NCBI RefSeq assembly: GCF_014647255.1
Contig: NZ_BMOV01000002.1
Span: 186,001-250,000, forward strand
Direction of reading: 5' to 3'
Source: Iodidimonas muriae
Lineage (GTDB): Bacteria; Pseudomonadota; Alphaproteobacteria; Sphingomonadales; Rhodothalassiaceae
Length of the DNA stretch: 64,000 bases
The translations under genes were made by a program, and so were the position numbers. Every line of letters starts with the position of its first letter. The stretch's first letter is position 1. Positions 54,733 through 63,831 of the stretch are shown piece after piece. The notes beneath the pieces are model-generated. The model did not search any database. It saw only the letters and a program-made list of their open reading frames with translations, and was not told where the DNA came from.

Positions 54733-56042
54733 CATCTTTTTCCCCTCGTGAAATCGTTTCCGAACTGGACCGCTTTATTGTCGGCCAGAAAGATGCCAAA
54801 CGCGCGGTGGCCATTGCCCTGCGCAATCGTTGGCGACGTCAGCAGCTTGACGACACGCTGCGCGATGAAGTGCTGCCGAAAAATATCCTGATGATCGGCC
54901 CTACAGGGGTGGGCAAGACCGAGATTTCCCGCCGCCTTGCCAAGCTGGCCCATGCCCCTTTCATCAAGGTGGAGGCCACAAAGTTCACCGAAGTGGGCTA
55001 TGTGGGCCGCGATGTGGAACAGATCGTCCGCGATTTGGTGGAACAGGCCCGCTCCATGGTCCGAGAGGAAAAGCGCCGCGATGTAAAATCTCAGGCGGAA
55101 CTGGCGGCGGAAGAACGGGTGCTGGATGCGCTGGTTGGCAAAACGGCCTCCCCCGATACGCGCCAAAGCTTCCGCGTGAAATTACGCGAAGGCCAGCTCA
55201 ATGATAAGGAAATCGAGCTGGAGTTGGCCGATACCGGCCCCACCGGCATGCCCACCATGGATATTCCCGGCATGCCCGGCGCTCAAATGGGCATGATCAA
55301 TTTGCAAGATATGCTGGGAAAAGCCTTTGGTGGCCAAAAAACCAGCCGCAAAAAAATGACGGTCGGTGAGTCCTATCAATTGCTGATCAATGAAGAAAGC
55401 GACCGCCTGCTGGACGATGATGCCATCACCCGTGACGCCATCACCGCAACAGAACAAAACGGCATCGTGTTTCTGGACGAGATCGACAAGGTTTGCGCCC
55501 GCGAAGATATGCGCGGCGGCGATGTCAGCCGCGAAGGCGTACAACGCGATTTGCTGCCACTGATCGAAGGCACAAGCGTTTCTACCCGCTATGGAGCGGT
55601 GAAAACCGATCATATTCTGTTCATTGCCTCTGGTGCGTTTCATCTGGCCAAGCCGTCTGACTTGTTACCGGAATTGCAAGGGCGTCTCCCCATTCGGGTG
55701 GAGCTGACGGCCTTAAACAAGCATGATTTCGAACGCATCCTGACAGAACCGGAAACCTCGCTGATCCGCCAATATAAAGCGCTTTTGGCCACCGAAGGGG
55801 TGATGCTGGAGTTCACAGAAGACGGGATTGCCGAAATTGCCGGAATTTCTGCCGATATAAACAGCAAGGTGGAAAATATCGGCGCACGGCGGCTGCATAC
55901 GGTCTTGGAACGGGTGCTGGATGATATCAGCTTTACCGCCTCGGACCGGGCGGAAGAAACCGTTACCATCACCGCCGACTATGTGCGCGAACATCTGGGC
56001 AATCTGGCCGATCAATCCGACCTGTCGCGCTTTATTCTCTAA
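54729..56042 (+). CDS. hslU: ATPase subunit HslU (ClpY)
   Basis: HslU unfolds substrates for Hsl[21 protein letters not shown] at the N-terminus, Walker [11 protein letters not shown], an intermediate I-domain (about 110-240), Walker [10 protein letters not shown] and the C-terminal ending in SDLSRFIL that docks into HslV are all present. Length 437 is typical. It overlaps hslV by 4 bases and converges with smr. Confidence 0.97.
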   Translation: MTSFSPREIVSELDRFIVGQKDAKRAVAIALRNRWRRQQLDDTLRDEVLPKNILMIGPTGVGKTEISRRLAKLAHAPFIKVEATKFTEVGYVGRDVEQIVRDLVEQARSMVREEKRRDVKSQAELAAEERVLDALVGKTASPDTRQSFRVKLREGQLNDKEIELELADTGPTGMPTMDIPGMPGAQMGMINLQDMLGKAFGGQKTSRKKMTVGESYQLLINEESDRLLDDDAITRDAITATEQNGIVFLDEIDKVCAREDMRGGDVSREGVQRDLLPLIEGTSVSTRYGAVKTDHILFIASGAFHLAKPSDLLPELQGRLPIRVELTALNKHDFERILTEPETSLIRQYKALLATEGVMLEFTEDGIAEIAGISADINSKVENIGARRLHTVLERVLDDISFTASDRAEETVTITADYVREHLGNLADQSDLSRFIL

Positions 56043-56059
56043 AAGCAGCCCTTATAATT

Positions 56060-56674
56060 CTAGCGACGGCGGCGCAACAACACATAAAGCGCCCCGTCGC
56101 CACCATGATTGTCATGGGCCGGGCCATAGCTGTGCACAAGGGCCGATAGCTGCGGCGATTCCAGCCAGATCGGCACCATCCGCTTTAAAACGCCAGAGCC
56201 AAGGTCAAAACTGTCGCGGCGGCGAAAAGCCACCGGATCGTCACCCAATTGCGCCCGATGCCGTCCGCCTTTCCCGGTAATAACCAAAACGGCCCGCTCA
56301 CCGCGCGAAACGGCCGATGCGATATGGCCGCAAAGCCGCGTAAAAGCCTTTTGCTGCGTCAGGCCATGCAAATCGATACGGCTATCGATCGGTTTGTGTC
56401 CCCGGGCCAATTTGCGTTGTTGCCGCCGATCCAATGTCGGAGAAACAAGCGCGGCGGGCGGGCCCATCTCTTGAGGCTTCACATCATAGCCAAATGCCGA
56501 CATACGTTGCGAAATCACATCCCCGGCTGCCCGCGCCGCCCCTTTGCCCGGATGGCTGTTTTTGGGCAAGGGCGGGGTCGCCGGACGGTCTTTCAAGGGG
56601 CGTACATCGCGAATGATGCTGTCCCATAATTTCTGATCATCAGAGCTGATATAATTCTTGCGGCGGCGGGTCAT
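56060..56674 (-). CDS. Smr-domain protein
   Basis: A 204-residue protein with a basic, disordered N-terminal half and a C-terminal Smr domain beginning IDLHGLTQQKAFTRLCGHI and ending in a glycine-rich loop (VLVITGKGG). Smr domains bind or cut branched DNA or RNA; MutS2-linked nuclease activity is known in relatives. It is coupled to mltA by a 4-base overlap (ATGA), and both are next to hslU in alphaproteobacteria. Function here is inferred only from the fold. Confidence 0.9.
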   Translation of the reverse strand: MTRRRKNYISSDDQKLWDSIIRDVRPLKDRPATPPLPKNSHPGKGAARAAGDVISQRMSAFGYDVKPQEMGPPAALVSPTLDRRQQRKLARGHKPIDSRIDLHGLTQQKAFTRLCGHIASAVSRGERAVLVITGKGGRHRAQLGDDPVAFRRRDSFDLGSGVLKRMVPIWLESPQLSALVHSYGPAHDNHGGDGALYVLLRRRR

Positions 56675-57909
56675 GCGGAAGGCTCCGCAGCATGAAGCAG
56701 CCTGTCCGCCAAAGCATTTGGCAAAAGCAGCCAGAACCGGCCTTTATTGGCCATATGCCCGGCGATATATGCAGCCTCTTCGCCAAATCCCCAAAAGACA
56801 TCACCGCGCACCCCGCCGCGAATGGCCCCACCGGTATCCTGAGCGATCATCAGGCGCTGCAGGGGCAGCGGCGGATTGCCCGGCGTTTCAGGATCGGGAT
56901 AGGTGGTATCCAGCCACAAGGGCGCGCCAAGAGGCAGATAGGCGCGATCCACCGCCAAGCTGCGTCCCTCTGTCAAGGCAACACCTTCTGCACCCAATGG
57001 GCCATCGCCTTCAATCTGGCGGAAAAACACATAAGAGGCGTTTTCCGCCATCAGATCAGCCCCGGCCACCGGATTGTCCCGCAACCAATCAGCGATGGCG
57101 GGCGCGGAAATCTGCTCGCGCGGTAAAATCTTGCGCGCCACCATCAAGCGGCCAAGGGACGTATAGGCATGGCCATTGGGCCCATCATAGCCCAATGCAA
57201 TCACCGAACCATCGGGCAAGCGTGCCCGGCCAGACCCCTGAATTTGCAAGAAAAACACATCCACCGGATCATCGGCCCACAGCAATTCCAAACCACGGTT
57301 TGCCAATGCACCGGCCTCGATCTCGGCACGGCTGGCAAAGGGGCGCAGGCGCCCATCCACCACTTCACCGGCGATGCGGCGACCGGCCAAATCCTTGCGG
57401 AAATGCCCCAAATCTACCGTAACAAGCTCTGGCGGGCGGCGATAAAGTGGAATATTATGGGCGGCATCAGGGGTTCGACTGGCATGTATCAAAGGCTCGT
57501 AATAGCCGGTGAACAGCCCTTGATAAGAGCCATCAAACATCACCGCCACCGGCGTAAAGCCCTCCTCGAAATACGCCCTGATCTGCTCTCTTTCCCCGTT
57601 ATCCAATGCCAAGGCCGCCTGGCAAAGCTCTGCCCAGTCACCCGCAACACCCCCCACAGAAGACGGGGTAATCGGACGGTCTTCGGGAAGGTCAAGCCGG
57701 CGGGCGCAACTTTTATGGAATGCGGCAAGGGCGGAGGACAGATCATCGGTGCCCCAACCGGGAAGATCGCTCCACCGGGCCTGTGACCAGCTTATGCCTG
57801 CTTGTGGCTTGGGGCCTTTTTCATAGGGCCAGCCAAAGACAAGCCACAAAAATGCACCCAGACCGGCCAAAACAAGAAACAAACCGATAAGGGTGCGTTT
57901 TTGAAGCAT
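56671..57909 (-). CDS. mltA: Membrane-bound lytic murein transglycosylase A (MltA)
   Basis: MltA cleaves peptidoglycan to 1,6-anhydro products. An N-terminal hydrophobic anchor (about 8-30, LIGLFLVLAGLGAFLWLV) replaces a lipobox. The MltA domain includes GLFTGYYEPLIHASR and VFFLQIQGSGRARLPDGSVI; a 3D domain follows with MIAQDTGGAIRGGVRGDVF, containing the catalytic Asp region. Length 412 is typical for alphaproteobacteria. ATG 57909 is preceded by GTG 57912 as an alternative. Confidence 0.94.
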   Translation of the reverse strand: MLQKRTLIGLFLVLAGLGAFLWLVFGWPYEKGPKPQAGISWSQARWSDLPGWGTDDLSSALAAFHKSCARRLDLPEDRPITPSSVGGVAGDWAELCQAALALDNGEREQIRAYFEEGFTPVAVMFDGSYQGLFTGYYEPLIHASRTPDAAHNIPLYRRPPELVTVDLGHFRKDLAGRRIAGEVVDGRLRPFASRAEIEAGALANRGLELLWADDPVDVFFLQIQGSGRARLPDGSVIALGYDGPNGHAYTSLGRLMVARKILPREQISAPAIADWLRDNPVAGADLMAENASYVFFRQIEGDGPLGAEGVALTEGRSLAVDRAYLPLGAPLWLDTTYPDPETPGNPPLPLQRLMIAQDTGGAIRGGVRGDVFWGFGEEAAYIAGHMANKGRFWLLLPNALADRLLHAAEPSA

Positions 57910-57931
57910 CACAAAGCCTAATGGAACGGGA

Positions 57932-58600
57932 TCACTCGGAACGGGTGGCCACCAAAAGCCAAGCGGGGTCCGATGATTTCAAATCGCGTTCAAAGGTCCA
58001 GACATCATTCACCATCACGGTGTCCGAACTATTGCCCTCGATCACCTCATCGCGGTCATTCATCGTTACCAGAACGATTTCCGCCTTATAGGCCACGGTA
58101 ATTTCCGCCACCGATCCGACTAATTTGGCATCCTCGATGCGGACATCCACAAGATCAAGCACCCGGCCCTGCGCCGTTTGGGAAGCCTCTTCCCGTGCGG
58201 TGATGGCGGCGTTGAAATCTTCATAAACATCATCATTCAACAGCCCGCGCAGTTCTTCGCGGTCACCCCGCCAAAAGGCTTCCAAAACCATGGGATAAAC
58301 CGACCGCGCCCCATCGATGAAGGCATCCACATCAAAATAGCTGTCCACCTTTTGCATGGCGCGAAAGGCTTTGCGCAGGGCGGGGTTTGCTTCCAGCCGC
58401 ACAACGGATTCCCGATCCATCCGGGCTGCCACGGGGTCATCGCCAACATCGGGCTGACCCACATGAGGTGCGCTGCCATCTGGGCGATGTTCAGGCTCTT
58501 CGCCGGTCCGCCGCCCTAGAAGGCTGCGTAAACGCAATGCGATAAAGCCCGCCACCATGGCCAGCAAAATGATATCGATAAATTGAAAACCTTCGCCCAT
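57932..58600 (-). CDS. Tim44-like domain protein
   Basis: A 222-residue protein with an N-terminal membrane segment (about residues 8-25, IDIILLAMVAGFIALRL), a charged linker and a Tim44-like (NTF2-fold) domain from about residue 85. Tim44 of mitochondria tethers Hsp70 to the import pore; the alphaproteobacterial TimA proteins are regarded as bacterial relatives with an uncharacterised envelope role. It is upstream of mltA on the same strand and its promoter overlaps a 24-base near-palindrome. ATG 58600. Confidence 0.9.
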   Translation of the reverse strand: MGEGFQFIDIILLAMVAGFIALRLRSLLGRRTGEEPEHRPDGSAPHVGQPDVGDDPVAARMDRESVVRLEANPALRKAFRAMQKVDSYFDVDAFIDGARSVYPMVLEAFWRGDREELRGLLNDDVYEDFNAAITAREEASQTAQGRVLDLVDVRIEDAKLVGSVAEITVAYKAEIVLVTMNDRDEVIEGNSSDTVMVNDVWTFERDLKSSDPAWLLVATRSE

Positions 58601-58636
58601 TCCAAAATCCTGAATGTGGTACTGCTTTTGATCGGT

Positions 58637-58660
58637 CCGTCTTATGATATCATGAGACGG
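58637..58660. repeat. 24-base near-perfect palindrome in the tim44/fxsA gap
   Basis: CCGTCT and AGACGG form the ends and ATGATATCAT the centre; only one pair (positions 7 and 18) mismatches, so 11 of 12 pairs agree. It covers the -10 box predicted for tim44. It could be an operator or a DNA hairpin. Confidence 0.6.
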
Positions 58661-58671
58661 CTTTACCCCAA
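58644..58671 (-). promoter_or_regulatory. Predicted tim44-like gene promoter
   Basis: On the minus strand TTGGGG (58671-58666) and TATCAT (58649-58644) are 16 bases apart. The -10 lies in the centre of the palindrome at 58637-58660. Start near 58637 precedes ATG 58600. Confidence 0.4.
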
Positions 58672-58684
58672 GGACAGATTGCCA

Positions 58685-58712
58685 TTGCCGTTTCTATGCC
58701 TACATCTATAGA
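58685..58712 (+). promoter_or_regulatory. Predicted fxsA promoter
   Basis: TTGCCG (58685-58690) and TATAGA (58707-58712) are 16 bases apart. ATG 58757 follows 45 bases later, with AAGGA 5 bases upstream of it. Confidence 0.45.
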
Positions 58713-58756
58713 CGAATACGCACGATAGATAAGCCTCTCGCCCCGAAAGGACAAGC

Positions 58757-59203
58757 ATGGCGCTGCTCTTCCTTCTTTCTCTTATTCTCACACCGCTGGT
58801 GGAAATCAGTATTTTTATCTCTGTCGGTGAAGACATTGGCGCGTTTCCCGTGCTGGTTCTTATCCTTGCCACGGCCGCTATCGGTGTGGCCATTGTCCGC
58901 GCCCAAGGCGTGGAGACCATACGCCGCGCCCGTGCCGAACTGGGCGCCAATCGGGCTCCGGTCATGGAATTGATGCATGGAGCAATGTTGGCTCTGGCTG
59001 GCTTGTTGCTGTTGATCCCCGGCTTTCTCACCGATTTTTTGGGCGCTTTGTTACTTATTCCACCTTTGCGCACATGGATCGCCTTGCGTATTTTTCGCCA
59101 TAGCCGCCCCGGAAGTGCCCATGTGGTTATTGAAGGCGAATTTTGGGAACAGTCCGACACGCATAAGCCCGAAGACAGCGGCCCTAATGACCGGCTCCGA
59201 TAA
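58757..59203 (+). CDS. fxsA: FxsA-family membrane protein
   Basis: FxsA is a small inner-membrane protein named for suppression of F-plasmid exclusion of phage T7. The 148-residue product has three hydrophobic stretches: LLFLLSLILTPLVEISIFIS, FPVLVLILATAAIGVAIVRA and LALAGLLLLIPGFLTDFLGA, followed by LLLIPPLRTWIA and a charged tail. The RAQGVETIRRARAEL loop is typical. It precedes secB on the same strand. Confidence 0.93.
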   Translation: MALLFLLSLILTPLVEISIFISVGEDIGAFPVLVLILATAAIGVAIVRAQGVETIRRARAELGANRAPVMELMHGAMLALAGLLLLIPGFLTDFLGALLLIPPLRTWIALRIFRHSRPGSAHVVIEGEFWEQSDTHKPEDSGPNDRLR

Positions 59204-59287
59204 AGAGAGGCGGTCCTCCGGTGGCCTGAAGGTTGTCTGGCCCGCCGGTTCGTGCTAGCGAAATCGCGATCCTGAAAGGGCAGCACC

Positions 59288-59923
59288 ATGACTGTTGCTC
59301 AATCAGACAGAATATATTTTGAAAACGCAGATCAGTTGAAGGAACGTCAGATCATGGCGGAAAACGAAACAAACGGTGGCGCACAGGGCGCGGCACAAAA
59401 TCAGCAGACAGCACAGGCAGGGCCGGCAGCCGCCGTGCTGGCGCAATATGTGAAGGATCTCTCGTTCGAGAATCCCAATGCTGCCAAGGTCTTCCAGGCC
59501 CTGTCGAACCCCGAAAGCCCCAAACCCGCCATTGAAGTGAATGTCAATGTGGGGGCGCGGCGTATGGGTGACGAAGCCTATGAAGTGGATTTGAAAGTGA
59601 CCGCCACATCAAAAGTTGGCGAAGACACCGCCTTTGCCGTGGAACTGCTTTATGCGGGCCTGTTCGGGGCGCGCAACCTGCCTGAAAACATGATTGAGCC
59701 GTTCTTGCTGGTACAGGCCCCGCATATCCTGTTCCCCTTTGCCCGCCGGATCGTTGCCGATACGGTGCGCGATGGTGGCTTTTCGCCTCTGATGCTGGAC
59801 CCCATCGATTTTGCAGCGCTGTATCAGCAACAGCGTGCCGCGGCAGCACAACAGCAGCCCCAGCAAAGCGGAGCCACAAGCCTTGGCGAGATTGATCTGG
59901 GCGAGCCGCAAGGCAACGCCTGA
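59288..59923 (+). CDS. secB: Protein-export chaperone SecB
   Basis: SecB keeps preproteins unfolded and hands them to SecA. The core starts at AQYVKDLSFENPNAAKVFQA, and IEVNVNVGARRMGDEAYEVD and AFAVELLYAGLF are conserved; the C-terminus is acidic and Gln-rich. At 211 residues it is long: ATG 59288 has AAAGGG 7 bases upstream, but ATG 59354 (AAGGA 10 bases upstream) would give 189 residues beginning MAENETNG, the usual alphaproteobacterial start. Followed by a terminator. Confidence 0.94.
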   Translation: MTVAQSDRIYFENADQLKERQIMAENETNGGAQGAAQNQQTAQAGPAAAVLAQYVKDLSFENPNAAKVFQALSNPESPKPAIEVNVNVGARRMGDEAYEVDLKVTATSKVGEDTAFAVELLYAGLFGARNLPENMIEPFLLVQAPHILFPFARRIVADTVRDGGFSPLMLDPIDFAALYQQQRAAAAQQQPQQSGATSLGEIDLGEPQGNA

Positions 59924-59948
59924 TCTTAGGGTCGGTTATAAAAGAAAG

Positions 59949-59976
59949 GGCCGGGGGCAGTGTCTCCGGCCTTTTT
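59949..59976. terminator. Terminator after secB, shared with dnaQ side
   Basis: GGCCGG (59949-59954) and CCGGCC (59966-59971) form a stem with an 11-base loop, followed on the plus strand by TTTTT (59972-59976). An A-rich stretch precedes it, so it could also act for dnaQ, whose stop is 56 bases away on the other strand. Confidence 0.7.
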
Positions 59977-60031
59977 ATATGGAGCCAGCCCCCAAATTCT
60001 GCATCAAGCGCATAGGGGATATGTTTGGCCC

Positions 60032-60718
60032 CTAATGTTCCCAAATGGGAGATTTCAAACGCTTGATAAAAGCCTGATGAGCCGCCAATTCCGCCTCACT
60101 GGGGGCATGGGGGCGGGGATCGCGACGGATCGGTTTATCGAAAGCGGGGCCGTTTGTGGCCAGATTTTTCTTGGTACGCCCACCCGCCTGAAAGCCAAGG
60201 CCATGTTGCCGTCCGCCGCGTAATTCCAGATAAACTTCTGCCAATATCTGGCAATCGAGCAGAGCATCATGGTGTTCTCGCATGGAATTATCCACGCCCA
60301 GCCGCTTGCACAGCGCATCCAAAGACAATTTTTGCCCCGGAAAGCGCCGTCGGGCGATTTCCAGCGTATCGACAAAGCGCGTTTTCGGAAGCACGGGACG
60401 CTGGATTTTTTTCAATTCGAAATTGAGAAATTTCATATCGAAATCGGCATTATGTGCCACCAGATTGGCCCCATCCACAAAGGCCAGAAAATCATCGATC
60501 ACCGCATCAAAGATGGGCTGGCCTTCCAGCATGGCATCGGTAATGCCATGCACCGCCGCGGCACCGGGGTCCATTGGGCGCATGGGATTGATAAGCGTCA
60601 TATATTCACGCCCGGTGGGCAGAAAGTCGATCAGTTCCACCGCGCCGATCTGCACCAGACGATGCCCTTGTGACGGGTCCAGACCGGTGGTTTCCGTATC
60701 AAACACAATTTCACGCAT
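60032..60718 (-). CDS. dnaQ: DNA polymerase III epsilon subunit (proofreading exonuclease)
   Basis: DnaQ is the 3'-5' proofreading subunit of the replicative polymerase. The DEDDh exonuclease motifs are EIVFDTETTGLDP (Exo I), VAHNADFDMKFLNFEL (Exo II) and HDALLDCQILAEVYLEL (Exo III). Start at ATG 60718 gives 228 residues with AGGA 9 bases upstream; the frame remains open to 60790 within coaE. It overlaps coaE by 8 bases. The order coaE-dnaQ is common beside alphaproteobacterial origins. Confidence 0.96.
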   Translation of the reverse strand: MREIVFDTETTGLDPSQGHRLVQIGAVELIDFLPTGREYMTLINPMRPMDPGAAAVHGITDAMLEGQPIFDAVIDDFLAFVDGANLVAHNADFDMKFLNFELKKIQRPVLPKTRFVDTLEIARRRFPGQKLSLDALCKRLGVDNSMREHHDALLDCQILAEVYLELRGGRQHGLGFQAGGRTKKNLATNGPAFDKPIRRDPRPHAPSEAELAAHQAFIKRLKSPIWEH

Positions 60719-61385
60719 GGGGCGGTTTCCTGTCGGCAGGCAAAGCAAGAGTGGGCCAATGATCATCCGTAACAGGCCAGGGCCAAACACCGGCCTTCAC
60801 GTCCTGAAGATCACGTAGCATAGCGGTAATATCGCGCAGCATGAGCCGTTTTCCATCCCCTGAATTCAAAATATAATCGGCGCGGCGGCGTTTTTCCGCA
60901 TCGGGCAGTTGTTGCGCAAGCACAGCGTTCAATCGCTGTTCTGTCATCCCTGGCCTTGCCAATGCCCGCGCCTTTTGCACAGGCGCCGGGGCGGAAACCA
61001 CTGCAACCCGATCGACTTTCGCTTCGCCCCCGGTTTCAAATAATAACGGAATATCCAGCGCTGCCAAAAAAGATGCCTTTTGATCCGCATCGGCTAAAAA
61101 CCGCCTTTGCGCATCAAACACTTTGGGATGCAAAATCTGCTCTAATTGCGCCAGTTTATCCGGCTTGCCAAAAACCTGCGCCCCCAAGGCCTTACGGTCC
61201 ACCGCCCCGTTTTGCTTAACACCGGGAAAAGCCGCCGCCACCGCATCCACCGCCCCGCCACCTTTTGCCAGCAGGCTATGAACGGCCGCATCGGAGTCAA
61301 AAACCGGAATATCAAAGCGGCGCAACATGCGCGCCGCCTCGCTTTTGCCCATGGCAATGGACCCTGTCAGCCCCAAAACAATCAC
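60711..61385 (-). CDS. coaE: Dephospho-CoA kinase CoaE
   Basis: CoaE completes coenzyme A by phosphorylating dephospho-CoA. The P-loop VLGLTGSIAMGKSEAARML is at the N-terminus, DADxxVHxLL-like FDSDAAVHSLLAKGG follows, and the LID region is present. Length 224 is slightly long. ATG 61385; four bases separate it from the aroE stop. It overlaps dnaQ downstream by 8 bases. Confidence 0.96.
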   Translation of the reverse strand: MIVLGLTGSIAMGKSEAARMLRRFDIPVFDSDAAVHSLLAKGGGAVDAVAAAFPGVKQNGAVDRKALGAQVFGKPDKLAQLEQILHPKVFDAQRRFLADADQKASFLAALDIPLLFETGGEAKVDRVAVVSAPAPVQKARALARPGMTEQRLNAVLAQQLPDAEKRRRADYILNSGDGKRLMLRDITAMLRDLQDVKAGVWPWPVTDDHWPTLALPADRKPPHA

Positions 61386-61389
61386 GGAT

Positions 61390-62259
61390 TCAATCTCCGT
61401 CCAAAGCTTTCAATAAAAGATCCTGAACCTGCGCATCCACAGACGGTTTTTGTCCGAAAAAGGCATCAAAGGCCGGAACGGCTTGATGGATCAACATCCC
61501 CAGCCCATCCACAGCAACCAGATCACGCGCTTTCGCTTTTTTCAAAAGCTCTGTTTGCAAGGGGCGATAGACAAGATCATAAACCACCGATCCGGAAGGC
61601 ATCAAAGACAGGGAAATATCCAAAGGCGCTTGCCCCACCATGCCCAAGCTGGTGCTGTTGACCAACAAATCCACATCTTTCAACAAGGCCGTGCGATCTT
61701 GCCAGCCTGCGGCAACCACGCGCTTGTCATCCAGTGCCGCCACCAATGATTGAGCCCGTTCCTGAGTGCGGTTGGCGATATAGATCTGCGCCGCTCCTGC
61801 ATCCAAAAGCGCCACTACCACCGCTTTTGCGGCACCGCCCGCGCCCAGCACAAGACTATGCGCATTTTTGGCACGCCATTGGGGCGCACTTTGCTGCAAA
61901 TGGGCAAGAAAACCACCGGCATCGGTATTCCGGCCAAACAATCGCCCATTATGATCCACGATGACCGTATTCACGGCCCCGATACGCCGCGCCAAAGGAT
62001 CAAGACGGTCCACCAGTTTTGCCGTCATTTCCTTATGGGGAACCGTTACATTGACCCCGGAAAACCCCATAGGCACAAGCGACCGAAGCGCCGCTTCCAG
62101 ATGTTGCGGCCGGATCATCAAGGGAATATAATCCCCTTTTATATTCAATTGATTAAGCCAATATCTGTGCAAAAGCGGTGACAAGGAATGTCCGATAGGC
62201 CAGCCCATCACGCCAGCCAGTTTCCCCGCTGCGGCGGCATTTTGTGATCCAATGCTCAT
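61390..62259 (-). CDS. aroE: Shikimate dehydrogenase AroE
   Basis: AroE reduces 3-dehydroshikimate with NADPH in aromatic amino-acid synthesis. [19 protein letters not shown] is the substrate-binding start, the catalytic Lys is in [14 protein letters not shown], and the nucleotide motif is [20 protein letters not shown]. Length 289 is typical. It overlaps maf by 4 bases. Confidence 0.96.
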   Translation of the reverse strand: MSIGSQNAAAAGKLAGVMGWPIGHSLSPLLHRYWLNQLNIKGDYIPLMIRPQHLEAALRSLVPMGFSGVNVTVPHKEMTAKLVDRLDPLARRIGAVNTVIVDHNGRLFGRNTDAGGFLAHLQQSAPQWRAKNAHSLVLGAGGAAKAVVVALLDAGAAQIYIANRTQERAQSLVAALDDKRVVAAGWQDRTALLKDVDLLVNSTSLGMVGQAPLDISLSLMPSGSVVYDLVYRPLQTELLKKAKARDLVAVDGLGMLIHQAVPAFDAFFGQKPSVDAQVQDLLLKALDGD

Positions 62260-62864
62260 TGCGCCATGATCCCATGATCTCGTAAGGCACCCAATAAGGG
62301 CAAAAGCGGCAAGCCGAGAACGGAAAAATAATCCCCGTCGATGCGTTCAAACAATGTCGCGCCCTCGGCCTCAAGCCGGTAGCCGCCCACACATTGCAAC
62401 AGCTCCTCATCAGCCTGATCCACATAGTGACCCAGAAAGTCATCACTAAAATTCCGCATGGACAGGCTGACAAAACAATCCGTACACCACACACAAACCC
62501 CGCCCTGTATCAGGGCCACCGCGCTGTGCAAATGGTGGCTCTGGCCGCGCAAATCCTGCAATTGGGCACGCAATTCTTGCCGATTGGCCGCTTTGGAAAT
62601 CAGGTTTTCCTTATAAAGCAGCGTCTGATCCGCACCGATAATCCAATCATCGGGATGGAGTTTGGACACCGCTTTTGCTTTGGCAGCCGCAAGCGCCGGA
62701 GCAATCTGGTCCACCGCCCCGCCTTGATCCCTTATCTGTGCTTTGATCCGGCTTTCATCCACAGCACTTACGATTTGACGAAAAGCCACACCGGCACTTT
62801 TTAGCAAATGGGCACGGGCAGGGGACCGGGACGCCAAAATAAGCGCCGGATTATTTTCCCCCAT
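62256..62864 (-). CDS. maf: Maf-family nucleotide pyrophosphatase
   Basis: Maf proteins hydrolyse non-canonical or modified nucleoside triphosphates and affect septum formation. [20 protein letters not shown] at the N-terminus and [20 protein letters not shown] are the family signatures. Start at ATG 62864 (202 residues); the frame is open upstream to 62924 but reads into ppsR. It overlaps ppsR by 14 bases. Confidence 0.94.
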   Translation of the reverse strand: MGENNPALILASRSPARAHLLKSAGVAFRQIVSAVDESRIKAQIRDQGGAVDQIAPALAAAKAKAVSKLHPDDWIIGADQTLLYKENLISKAANRQELRAQLQDLRGQSHHLHSAVALIQGGVCVWCTDCFVSLSMRNFSDDFLGHYVDQADEELLQCVGGYRLEAEGATLFERIDGDYFSVLGLPLLPLLGALRDHGIMAQ

Positions 62865-63690
62865 CAGACAGACCCGCTTCACGTGCAGAATGGAGACGCA
62901 ACACCGCCGCTGCCGTTTCTTCAATAGAGCGGCGGGTCACATCAATCACCGGCCATTGATGGGCGCTACATAACCGCCTGCAGGCCAACACTTCCTCTTT
63001 GATCGCCTGCATATCCACATAGCTGGTGGACGGCGCCTCTTTAATGGTGCGCAAGCGATTTGTACGAACCTGAACCAGACGATCCGGGCTGGCGGTCAGA
63101 CCAACCACAAGGGCATCCAGGGGACCTTCTAATTCGGGCGGCAGGGGCGCATTGGGAACAAAAGGCACATTTGCGGTCTTAAAGCCTTTATTGGCCAGAT
63201 AGATGCTGGTGGGGGTTTTCGATGTGCGCGACACCCCCACAAGAATGATATCCGCCGACATCAACCCCGTTGCCAATTGCCCGTCATCATGGGCCATGGT
63301 GAAATGCAACGCATCGATGCGGTCAAAATAATGGCGATCCATTTCATGCTGGCGGCCGGGGAGCCCGCGTGACCGCGCCCCTAAAAACTGCCCCAGGGAT
63401 TCAATGACCGGATCCAGAACCGACACATGGGGAATATTCAAAGCCGCACAACGGCGGGTCAGTTCACGCCGGATATCTTCATTCACCAAAGTATACATCA
63501 CCAGACCGGGGCGATCTTCGACAAACTCCATGATACGTTCCATCTGGCGCGGTGTGCGCACCATCGGCCACATATGCTTTTCGGCCCGCACATTTTCAAA
63601 CTGTACCAAAGCCGCCTTGGCCATGGCTTCCAGTGTTTCCCCGGTGGAATCGGAAACCAAATGAAGATGAAACCGCTGTAAATCGGACAT
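62851..63690 (-). CDS. ppsR: PEP synthase/PPDK regulatory kinase-pyrophosphorylase (DUF299)
   Basis: This bifunctional protein phosphorylates and, using phosphate, dephosphorylates PEP synthase or pyruvate phosphate dikinase. [19 protein letters not shown] at the N-terminus and the P-loop-like [19 protein letters not shown] are diagnostic. Which partner enzyme it controls cannot be seen here. ATG 63690 (279 residues) is chosen; ATG 63708 is possible and ends only 5 bases from a DnaA box. It is the first gene next to the probable origin, as in Caulobacter. Confidence 0.93.
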   Translation of the reverse strand: MSDLQRFHLHLVSDSTGETLEAMAKAALVQFENVRAEKHMWPMVRTPRQMERIMEFVEDRPGLVMYTLVNEDIRRELTRRCAALNIPHVSVLDPVIESLGQFLGARSRGLPGRQHEMDRHYFDRIDALHFTMAHDDGQLATGLMSADIILVGVSRTSKTPTSIYLANKGFKTANVPFVPNAPLPPELEGPLDALVVGLTASPDRLVQVRTNRLRTIKEAPSTSYVDMQAIKEEVLACRRLCSAHQWPVIDVTRRSIEETAAAVLRLHSAREAGLSDGGK

Positions 63691-63713
63691 GGCTGTTCCC
63701 AATGTCATAACCC

Positions 63714-63722
63714 TGTGGATAA
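63714..63722 (-). promoter_or_regulatory. DnaA box 1
   Basis: A perfect TTATCCACA on the minus strand, just upstream of ppsR. Confidence 0.75.
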
Positions 63723-63822
63723 CTTTTGAATGCTTTTGTCGTTTTCGAGAGTGCGGGACATTTGGGCAAAGTTGAAGGATTTTCTCCCATATTCGTTATC
63801 AGTTATCACCAGCCCAAAATTT

Positions 63823-63831
63823 TGTGGATAA
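63823..63831 (-). promoter_or_regulatory. DnaA box 2
   Basis: A second perfect TTATCCACA on the minus strand, 109 bases from the first and in the same orientation. Confidence 0.75.
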
